Below are positions 1-5,547 of a stretch of DNA of 12,155 bases, piece by piece. The DNA lies in assembly GCA_905204385.1 (NCBI GenBank), contig CAJKZL010000049.1:1-12155 (forward strand). Reading direction: 5' to 3'. Position numbers and translations under genes: made by a program. Position 1 is the first letter of the stretch, and every line of letters begins with the position of its first letter. Under the pieces are notes generated by a model. The model searched no databases and was not told the origin of the DNA. It saw only the letters and a program-made list of their open reading frames with translations. This stretch comes from an uncultured Odoribacter sp. (GTDB taxonomy: Bacteria > Bacteroidota > Bacteroidia > Bacteroidales > Marinifilaceae).

Positions 1-302
1 AACAGGAAACCTACAATTATCAGAAAGTGGTGCTCCAGGCTTTCACCGAAGTGAGCAATGCCTTGGTCAACTCCCGTAAAAGTCGTGAAATCCGTGAATC
101 CCGCGAACATCTCGAACAGTCGGCCCGTTCTAATCTCGATCTGGCTACTTTGCAATACATCAACGGAGTGATCAGTTATCTCGATGTATTGGATGCCCAG
201 CGTGGATATTTCGATGCCCAGATCGGGCTCAATACGGCTATCCGCGACGAATTACTGGCTACGGTACAATTGTATCAGGTATTGGGAGGCGGTTGTTCAT
301 AG
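1..302 (+). CDS. RND-type efflux outer membrane factor (TolC/OprM/NodT family), C-terminal end only
   Basis: The reading frame is open from the left edge (first full codon at 3) to a TAG at 300-302, so only the last 99 residues are present. The visible part is a long amphipathic helix rich in S, R, E and Q, followed by TLQYINGVISYLDVLDAQR and a short tail ending in QLYQVLGGGCS. This is the usual C-terminal end of the outer membrane efflux (OEP) repeat family, in which a coiled-coil periplasmic barrel docks onto an RND or ABC pump through a membrane-fusion protein. The L-G-G-G near the end is typical of OprM/CusC-like members. The rest of the gene and any pump genes must lie to the left. The substrate cannot be told from this part. 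It converges on the ABC-F gene, with 36 bp between the two stop codons. Confidence 0.85.
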   Translation, partial: QETYNYQKVVLQAFTEVSNALVNSRKSREIRESREHLEQSARSNLDLATLQYINGVISYLDVLDAQRGYFDAQIGLNTAIRDELLATVQLYQVLGGGCS

Positions 303-309
303 GGATGTC

Positions 310-333
310 AAAAAATGTACATCGGGAGTGTAC
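310..333 (-). terminator. Possible weak intrinsic terminator of the ABC-F gene
   Basis: Read on the minus strand, just after the ABC-F stop codon, GTACA and TGTAC can form a 5-bp stem around a 7-nt loop (plus-strand 317-333). It is followed at once by A and a run of six T (plus-strand A run 310-315). A perfect 10-bp palindrome, CCTGATCAGG, lies next to it at 334-343. The stem is short, so this is a candidate only. Confidence 0.35.
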
Positions 334-338
334 CCTGA

Positions 339-1982
339 TCAGGATTTCCGGGATTCGATCTCCCGGAGATTCTCCATTTTTTTCTTTCGCAGGAATCCGT
401 TGATATCTTCCAGGTGTTCGGTGACTTTACCGTTTCCGAATTCGTAGACCTTTTGGGCCAGTCCGTTGAGGAAATCCCGGTCATGGGATACGACGATCAG
501 TGTGCCGTCGAAATCGATCAAAGCATTTTTCAGTATATCTTTCGTTTTCAGGTCCAGATGATTCGTGGGCTCGTCCAATATCAGCAGGTTGACTGGTTGC
601 AGGAGGAGTTTAATCATCGCCAGTCGGGTACGTTCGCCTCCGGATAAAACTTTCACTTTTTTATCGATATCGTCTCCGCTGAACATAAACGCTCCGAGAA
701 GGTTTTTGGTATTGCTTTTCAGTTCAAGAGGAGTCACGTCGTCCACGGTTTGAAAAACGGTCAGCTCTTCCTGCATCAGGGAAGCGGCGTTTTGAGCAAA
801 ATAGCCGATTTGAACATTATGTCCGAGGGTTAACTTTCCGGTGTAATCGTTGATTTCATTCATCAGGCATTTTACCAGCGTAGATTTTCCTTCGCCATTG
901 CGGCCTACGAAAGCGACTTTCTCTCCTCTTTGTATGGTAAAACTGGCATGGTTGAAAACCTCGTGGTCACCGTATCGTTTGGATAAGTCGTCTGCAATGA
1001 CGGGATAATTGCCTGAACGGGGAGAGGGAGGAAATTTCAGACGCAGGGCAGAGGTGTCTTCTTCGTCCACTTCCAGGATTTCGAGTTTTTCGAGCATCTT
1101 AACCCTCGATTGTACTTGCAGGGTTTTCGAATAAGTGCCCTTGAAACGTTCGATAAACTCTTTCGTTTCAGCAATCATTTTTTGCTGTTCGTCATAAGCC
1201 TTTTGCTGATGGATACGCCGTTCTTTCCGCAGTTCCAGATATTGAGAATAGTTGACTTTATAATCGTAAATTCTTCCCATCGTCACTTCAATGGTCCGGG
1301 TGGTAATATTGTCGATAAAGGTTTTGTCGTGGGAGATCACCACCACTGCCTTACCGTAGCTGACCAGAAATTCCTCCAGCCATTGGATGGAATCGATATC
1401 CAGGTGGTTGGTAGGTTCGTCCAGTAAAAGGACATCCGGATTTTTCAACAGCATTTTTGCCAGTTCGATGCGCATTCTCCAGCCGCCGCTGAAGTCGCTG
1501 GTTTGCCGTTCCAGGTCTTCCCGCTTAAATCCCAGTCCCAGCAATGTTTTTTCTACATCTGCCTCGAAATGAGTCAGATCGATGCTATAGAATTTTTCGC
1601 TGAGTGTCGATACTTCTTCAATGATTTTATAGTATTCCGGAGAGTCGTAATCGGTACGTTCGGTGAGCTGTCTGTTGAGCTCATCGATTTTTTTCTCCAT
1701 TTCAAACAAATGGGCGAAGGCCTGAGAGGCTTCTGCCTTCACGGTTCGCCCGTCCTGGGTCATCAAGTGCTGGGGAAGGTAGGCGATTACCGTATCTTTG
1801 GGTGCGGACACATTTCCCCGGGTGGGTTTACGCTCACCCGCCAGGATTTTTAATAAAGTCGATTTTCCTGCACCGTTTTTACCCATCAGGGCAATACGGT
1901 CTTTTTCATTAATCTGGAAAGAGATATCCTTGAAGAGGGCCCGGTCGCCGAATTCCACTGTAAGTCCGTCAACTGAAATCAT
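339..1982 (-). CDS. ABC-F family ATP-binding protein (YheS/ABCF3-like)
   Basis: This is a 547-residue protein with two tandem ABC ATPase domains and no membrane segments, which is the ABC-F layout. Domain 1 has Walker A GKNGAGKST (34-42), signature SGGWRMR (165-171), Walker B with LLLDEPTNHLD (185-195) and a switch histidine in ISHD (216-219). A charged linker of about 100 residues (roughly 240-320, rich in K, E, Q and R) follows, the family's P-site tRNA-interaction region. Domain 2 has GRNGEGKST (360-368), LSGGERTRL (446-454), LLILDEPTNHLD (466-477) and VVSHDRD (497-503). ABC-F proteins bind ribosomes and act in translation or in ribosome-protection resistance. The FSGGWRMR signature and the linker look most like YheS/ABCF3, and nothing points to a resistance role. 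Both ATP sites look intact. The ATG at 1982 lies just before the first beta-strand. The gene seems to be a single housekeeping unit. Confidence 0.95.
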   Translation of the reverse strand: MISVDGLTVEFGDRALFKDISFQINEKDRIALMGKNGAGKSTLLKILAGERKPTRGNVSAPKDTVIAYLPQHLMTQDGRTVKAEASQAFAHLFEMEKKIDELNRQLTERTDYDSPEYYKIIEEVSTLSEKFYSIDLTHFEADVEKTLLGLGFKREDLERQTSDFSGGWRMRIELAKMLLKNPDVLLLDEPTNHLDIDSIQWLEEFLVSYGKAVVVISHDKTFIDNITTRTIEVTMGRIYDYKVNYSQYLELRKERRIHQQKAYDEQQKMIAETKEFIERFKGTYSKTLQVQSRVKMLEKLEILEVDEEDTSALRLKFPPSPRSGNYPVIADDLSKRYGDHEVFNHASFTIQRGEKVAFVGRNGEGKSTLVKCLMNEINDYTGKLTLGHNVQIGYFAQNAASLMQEELTVFQTVDDVTPLELKSNTKNLLGAFMFSGDDIDKKVKVLSGGERTRLAMIKLLLQPVNLLILDEPTNHLDLKTKDILKNALIDFDGTLIVVSHDRDFLNGLAQKVYEFGNGKVTEHLEDINGFLRKKKMENLREIESRKS

Positions 1983-2037
1983 AAGAATTTAAAAGTAATT
2001 TATATTGCTTTCGTGAACACCAAAATTTTGAGTTGGG

Positions 2038-2045
2038 CAAAGGTA
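2038..2045 (-). promoter_or_regulatory. Candidate Bacteroidota -7 box upstream of the ABC-F gene
   Basis: On the minus strand this reads TACCTTTG, an exact match to the Bacteroidota -7 consensus TAnnTTTG, 55 bp upstream of the ABC-F ATG. The -33 region about 20 bp further upstream reads TTTT rather than TTTG, so the match is only partial. Confidence 0.45.
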
Positions 2046-2108
2046 GGATAAATTTCGGACTATCTCTAAAATTTTAAGTCACGGTAAAAATCCTTTGGCC
2101 TAAACTGG

Positions 2109-2134
2109 TTCCGAATGCGGGGCATAAACCGGAA
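2109..2134 (-). other. Imperfect hairpin downstream of the beta-propeller lipoprotein gene
   Basis: In the 177-bp gap between the lipoprotein stop and the ABC-F start, TTCCG and CGGAA enclose a second inner pair, ATGC and GCAT, forming an interrupted stem. It starts 26 bp after the lipoprotein stop on the minus strand. No T run follows, so it may be a processing or weak termination structure, or chance. The rest of the gap holds only the ABC-F promoter candidate. Confidence 0.22.
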
Positions 2135-2159
2135 ATAGGCCGATAGATAAGATCTCGGT

Positions 2160-3338
2160 TTATTTTAATGTACACAAAAATAAAACGGTAGTTGTTTCCG
2201 GATCGATAGGGTTGAGTGCTTGTGGATTGCTGATCAATGCTTTGTCGGCTGCCGGCATAGATTCCAGAGACATCCCGTCCGGAAGAATCATAAGCCGTCC
2301 GTCTTTAGTAAAGCCATGGATTTTGCCCATATACCATTCCGGTTGAACTTCCGATGGCTCGTTTTTTTGATCGTCCACAACCAGGCCTCCCCCGGAAATT
2401 TCTTTGCGAATCCAGTCCCATTTTCCACTTATCCGGTGTTTTACCGCACAAACATACCAGGTTTGCATATGGTTGGAGCCCCGCTGTTCATTTTGCTCGG
2501 AGATGAAGTATTCATCGTTAACCATGAAATTATTGAGGTTACAAAACCCTTTGTTTTGCAGATCCATAACGGCTTGCAGGGGATCCTTGGACTCCCAGTA
2601 GCTTGCGGAGATATTACATTTCCCGAAGTCGAAACGGATCAAGGGAAGAAGAGTATCCTGACCGAGTCGGTAAACTTGGGGATCGAAGCCCATGATCAAA
2701 AAGGCCTGGTCTTTCCATTGACTGAAAACCGGACCTAGGGAGATATGTATCGTCTTGGTATCCAGCGGACACAATTTGTCGATAATGTTAAGGTTAGTGT
2801 CGCATCGTATAAGTTGTTCCGGCATATATCCGTTGTTATTGCCTCCATAAACCCAAAAGGTGTCATTTTTTAAAAGGAAACTACCGGGATTGTATTTCTG
2901 GGTTTTCATTCCCTTGAAATTTCCTTCCTTATCGAAACGATATAAGCGAAGATCGGGATAAGAAAGGGTGTATATGTCATCGGTTGTTTCATCTACGTAA
3001 AAGTCGCTCAAACTGAGATACTCTCCCGGACCTTTACCGAAAGCTCCTATCGTGTTCAGGAAATGACCGTCCTGGCGGAAACGGTAGATCAGTTTCGAAT
3101 GGCCCGGATCGCCGATGTAAAAGCAGGAATCCCGGTGAAGAATACGAGGCATAAAGCCTAAAATGAAATCGTTCTGTTTGGTTAAGGGGATGACTTCGAT
3201 GCTTTGAATGATATCGCTCAATGAGGAGATGGTGGAGCAAAAGGGATAGGTGACGATTTCCGGATATTTATCGGATGATGAAGAAGATCGGCAATTACTA
3301 AGTGTCAAACAGCATAAAACAATGAAAAATATTTTCAT
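2160..3338 (-). CDS. 6-bladed beta-propeller lipoprotein
   Basis: This 392-residue protein starts with a short lipoprotein signal (MKIFFIVLCCLTLSNC, lipid-bearing Cys probably residue 16), followed by a serine-rich linker (RSSSSSD). The body has repeated blade-like strands. At 97-107 it carries IGAFGKGPGEY, very close to the I-G-x-x-G-x-G-P-G-E-Y signature I associate with the Bacteroidales 6-bladed beta-propeller family (PF17170/DUF4934 type). FYIGDPGHSKLIYRF and YTLSYPDLRLYRFDKEGNF look like further blades. These proteins are probably surface or periplasmic binding proteins; no catalytic residues are recognisable and the ligand is unknown. The family often sits beside SusCD and ECF sigma genes. 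Here it is divergent from the sigma gene, with 121 bp between the start codons, which suggests a functional link but does not prove one. The ATG at 3338 gives a proper lipobox. Confidence 0.85.
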   Translation of the reverse strand: MKIFFIVLCCLTLSNCRSSSSSDKYPEIVTYPFCSTISSLSDIIQSIEVIPLTKQNDFILGFMPRILHRDSCFYIGDPGHSKLIYRFRQDGHFLNTIGAFGKGPGEYLSLSDFYVDETTDDIYTLSYPDLRLYRFDKEGNFKGMKTQKYNPGSFLLKNDTFWVYGGNNNGYMPEQLIRCDTNLNIIDKLCPLDTKTIHISLGPVFSQWKDQAFLIMGFDPQVYRLGQDTLLPLIRFDFGKCNISASYWESKDPLQAVMDLQNKGFCNLNNFMVNDEYFISEQNEQRGSNHMQTWYVCAVKHRISGKWDWIRKEISGGGLVVDDQKNEPSEVQPEWYMGKIHGFTKDGRLMILPDGMSLESMPAADKALISNPQALNPIDPETTTVLFLCTLK

Positions 3339-3360
3339 ACCTGAGATATTTGAGGGATAA

Positions 3361-3368
3361 CAAAGTTA
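3361..3368 (-). promoter_or_regulatory. Candidate -7 box for the beta-propeller lipoprotein gene
   Basis: The minus strand reads TAACTTTG, matching TAnnTTTG, 22 bp upstream of the lipoprotein ATG. It lies next to a run of nine T on the plus strand (3371-3379). No TTG-type -33 box is visible at the expected distance, so the call rests on the -7 box and its position. Confidence 0.4.
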
Positions 3369-3404
3369 AATTTTTTTTTGCTTTACTATCTTGATCTGAC
3401 AGAT

Positions 3405-3434
3405 TTTGATACAGGAAAATTTGTACTATATTTG
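3405..3434 (+). promoter_or_regulatory. Candidate primary-sigma promoter of the ECF sigma gene
   Basis: A TTTG at 3405-3408 and TATATTTG at 3427-3434 are separated by 18 bp, matching the Bacteroidota -33 (TTTG) and -7 (TAnnTTTG) elements. Transcription would start near 3440, giving a leader of about 20 nt to the ATG at 3460. This argues against a start at the in-frame TTG at 3406, which lies inside the promoter. It suggests that the sigma gene is read by the housekeeping sigma factor and not only by itself. Confidence 0.6.
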
Positions 3435-3459
3435 TCCACATTATTATTTCCTTGGTGGG

Positions 3460-4041
3460 ATGAGAAAGCATTGTTTACTTCAGGAAGATGTTTCTTTTGA
3501 GGATATATTTCGCAGATATTATCCTCACTTGCTTGCCTTTGTCGAGCGGCAAGTGGGCGACCGGGACCTGGCAAAAGATTTTGTCCAGGATGTCTTTTTC
3601 AAATTATATGAGAGTGAATTGTGTTTTCCTTCCGAATCCAGTTTGAAGTCCTGGTTGTACAAAGCTTCCCGTAATGCTGCCTTGGATTACCTCAGACATT
3701 TGAAGGTCAGAGACGACAACCAACTGTTGATGGCCGAGGCCATGATGTATAGCGGTGAAATTGACGAATCGATCAGCGAGGAATTGGCGCAACGCGTGAA
3801 CGAAGCCATTAATTCCCTGCCTCCGCAATGTAGCCAAATTATCCGGATGAATATTATAGATGGGAAAAAATACTCGGAAATCTCCGCGGAACTAGGAATT
3901 TCAATCAATACGATCAAAACCCAAATATTCAGGGGATACAAAAAACTCAGGGAAAGTCTCTCCGACGATATGGGACATTTGGTGCTGCTTTTCATACAAT
4001 ATCGTGCTTTCCTGGTTGAAAATACTTTTCTGATTCCATAA
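3460..4041 (+). CDS. ECF-type RNA polymerase sigma-70 factor (SusCD/FecR-associated)
   Basis: This 193-residue protein has the two-domain ECF layout. Region 2 covers about 13-80 (FEDIFRRYYPHLLAFVERQV, then DLAKDFVQDVFFKLYE and SWLYKASRNAALDYLR). Region 4 covers about 115-167, with the helix-turn-helix YSEISAELGISINTIKTQIF (138-157). The tail is short and hydrophobic (GHLVLLFIQYRAFLVENTF), as is common in the Bacteroidales group. No extra C-terminal domain is present. The ATG at 3460 is preferred because it follows the promoter candidate and starts just before region 2; longer in-frame starts overlap the promoter. It precedes fecR and the SusCD operon in the standard order, so its likely job is to drive that operon when freed from the FecR protein. 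No nearby promoter for this sigma factor could be identified with confidence. Confidence 0.93.
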   Translation: MRKHCLLQEDVSFEDIFRRYYPHLLAFVERQVGDRDLAKDFVQDVFFKLYESELCFPSESSLKSWLYKASRNAALDYLRHLKVRDDNQLLMAEAMMYSGEIDESISEELAQRVNEAINSLPPQCSQIIRMNIIDGKKYSEISAELGISINTIKTQIFRGYKKLRESLSDDMGHLVLLFIQYRAFLVENTFLIP

Positions 4042-4155
4042 GATCTTTCGGTGACCGTATCGGTAACTTCCGTTCAATAGTCTAGCCTTTCGTGTAAAAA
4101 AACTTGAATTTTTGTCACACAAAATCAAAATGTGGCCGTTATAGTTATGTTCGAT

Positions 4156-4196
4156 GAACATTAACTTTCGGTGAGATGAACGAAAGTGGGATGTTC
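4156..4196 (+). promoter_or_regulatory. Interrupted inverted repeat in the sigma-fecR gap (candidate RNA hairpin)
   Basis: GAACAT (4156-4161) and ACTTTCG (4164-4170) pair with CGAAAGT (4181-4187) and ATGTTC (4191-4196). This gives 13 base pairs around a 10-nt loop, with a 2x3 internal loop (TA opposite GGG). It ends 107 bp before the fecR ATG, inside a 262-bp gap with no gene. No T run follows, so it is not a classical terminator. It could be an RNA element that sets the sigma to anti-sigma ratio, a processing site or a DNA operator. Further copies of CTTTCG at 4045-4050 and 4087-4092 could compete for the single CGAAAG arm. The rest of the gap shows no clear TAnnTTTG box. Confidence 0.5.
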
Positions 4197-4303
4197 TGAT
4201 ATCCCTCCTGTTGTGGAGTGTGCAAAAGAGCGTGAGAGAGGCATTCAAACCGCCGGTGTGACAATAAGGTTTAAAGTTCAGCTAAATGAAATGATTCAGG
4301 TAT

Positions 4304-5476
4304 ATGGAAGGGAGAGAAATTGTTATAGAATTGCTTTACAAAAAGATAGAGGGACGGCTTTCCGCGTCGGAAGAAGAATGGGTGGACAAGTGGTTGAATG
4401 AAGCGGAACACCGGGCTTATTTCGGGCATTTACAGCGTTTTTATCGATTGCAGGAAAAGTCTGAAATTTCTGACCAGGCATTAGAAGAGGCTTGGAATAT
4501 GATGCAAAAAAGGATGATTTCCAATTCTGCAAGAAGAATCTCCCGCTTTTGGAGAGCCGTCGCTATTGCTGCTGGCGTAATTCTTCTGGTCGGTTTCTGG
4601 CAATTATGGGAAATCAGGCCTAATCGGATGGAAGTAGTATCTCCCGTTCAACCGATTTCTCCGGGTCGTCCATGTGCTGTTTTGGAACTGGCGGATGGGC
4701 GTGTATTTGATTTAAGGGAGACGAACCTGGGAGAGCGACAATTGCTTGCGGGGAAGGTCCGGTTGGATTCGGGACGCTTGGATTATAGAGGGGCTCAGGG
4801 CTCTTTTTTACAAGTGGCTTCTTTTCATAAACTCAGTGTCCCGCGGGGAGGAGAATTTCTATTGGTTTTGGAGGATGGTACGAAAGTATGGATGAATGCC
4901 GATTCCTATTTCAGTTATCCTGAACGTTTTGAAGAGAACAAAAGAGAAGTGTTTCTTGAGGGAGAGGCTTATTTCGAAGTAGCGAAAGACAGTTGCCGCC
5001 CATTCACAGTATATGCCGGTGATCAGAAAATAACCGTCCTGGGTACTTCTTTCGGCATTACCTCCTATCCGAATGCCCTGCAGACTACGACATTGGTAGA
5101 GGGGAATGTAAAAGTTGAGTTCCTGAAACGAAAAGAGCAGGTATATTTTCTTGAACCCGGTGTACAGATCGTATATGATGCTGACCGGGAAAAAATTGAA
5201 CGGCGACGGGTGAATGTAAAGGAATATGTCTCGTGGAAAGATGGAAGGTATATTTTTAATAAAAAGCCTTTGGAAACCATATTGAATACTTTAGCCAGAT
5301 GGTATGACTTCGAAGTGGTCTATAAAGATATGGAGGTGAAGGATATCCTTTTTTCCGGAGAATTATTACGATTTAATAATTTTCATGACATTTTGCAAGC
5401 AATAGAAAAAGCCAGCGATGTAAAATTCTCCGTAGAGGATCGTCTCGTGAAGATTTCAAATAATACAGGAGAATAA
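4304..5476 (+). CDS. FecR-family anti-sigma factor
   Basis: This 390-residue protein has the domain order of Bacteroidota FecR proteins. Residues 1-80 are a charged, helical cytoplasmic head that would hold the ECF sigma factor. One membrane helix follows at about 83-102 (FWRAVAIAAGVILLVGFWQL). The periplasmic FecR domain spans about 176-275, with the family patterns LSVPRGGEFLLVLEDGTKVW, VFLEGEAYFEVAKD, PFTVYAGDQKITVLGTSFGI and LVEGNVKV. The C-terminal DUF4974-type domain covers about 317-386. In known systems this domain meets the STN domain of the cognate TonB-dependent transporter and passes the signal inward. The ATG at 4304 is chosen because the in-frame ATG at 4286 is followed two codons later by TGA. 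It sits between the sigma gene and susC, and its stop codon lies inside the first hairpin of the spacer before susC. Confidence 0.93.
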   Translation: MEGREIVIELLYKKIEGRLSASEEEWVDKWLNEAEHRAYFGHLQRFYRLQEKSEISDQALEEAWNMMQKRMISNSARRISRFWRAVAIAAGVILLVGFWQLWEIRPNRMEVVSPVQPISPGRPCAVLELADGRVFDLRETNLGERQLLAGKVRLDSGRLDYRGAQGSFLQVASFHKLSVPRGGEFLLVLEDGTKVWMNADSYFSYPERFEENKREVFLEGEAYFEVAKDSCRPFTVYAGDQKITVLGTSFGITSYPNALQTTTLVEGNVKVEFLKRKEQVYFLEPGVQIVYDADREKIERRRVNVKEYVSWKDGRYIFNKKPLETILNTLARWYDFEVVYKDMEVKDILFSGELLRFNNFHDILQAIEKASDVKFSVEDRLVKISNNTGE

Positions 5477-5492
5477 TGGTGTATTCTCCTGT
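5465..5492 (+). promoter_or_regulatory. Perfect 11-bp hairpin spanning the fecR stop codon
   Basis: ACAGGAGAATA (5465-5475) and TATTCTCCTGT (5482-5492) are exact reverse complements around the 6-nt loop ATGGTG. The fecR TAA (5474-5476) ends the left arm. No T run follows, so it is not a standard intrinsic terminator. Possible roles are partial termination, mRNA processing that separates fecR from susC, or protection of the upstream message. Ribosomes ending translation of fecR would melt the left arm, so folding may depend on translation. Confidence 0.6.
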
Positions 5493-5495
5493 GAT

Positions 5496-5520
5496 GGAAA
5501 TAAGTCGGGAAACTTATTCC
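5496..5520 (+). promoter_or_regulatory. Second hairpin in the susC leader
   Basis: GGAAATAAGT (5496-5505) pairs with ACTTATTCC (5512-5520) around a 6-nt loop CGGGAA, giving nine pairs with one bulged A. It starts only 3 nt after the first hairpin and ends 27 nt before the susC ATG. The tandem arrangement suggests a structured leader. I could not identify a consensus promoter between 5477 and 5547. Confidence 0.45.
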
Positions 5521-5547
5521 ACAAATTAAACTTTACAACACAAATCT

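Noticed and set aside
2220..2738. Open frame of 172 codons on the plus strand
   Set aside because: Antisense to the beta-propeller lipoprotein, which has a lipobox and a family motif; the plus-strand product shows no domain.
3371..3379. Run of nine T as a terminator tail
   Set aside because: No stem precedes it on the plus strand and no plus-strand gene ends there; it sits in an AT-rich promoter region between divergent genes.
3406..3459. Longer N-terminus of the sigma factor from an upstream TTG
   Set aside because: This start would lie within the -33 box of the promoter candidate, and the extra 18 residues do not resemble ECF region 1 or 2. The ATG at 3460 gives the usual length.
4186..4401. 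Short plus-strand frame bridging the sigma-fecR gap
   Set aside because: It overlaps the start of fecR in another frame, is rich in Arg with no recognisable pattern, and has no visible ribosome-binding site.
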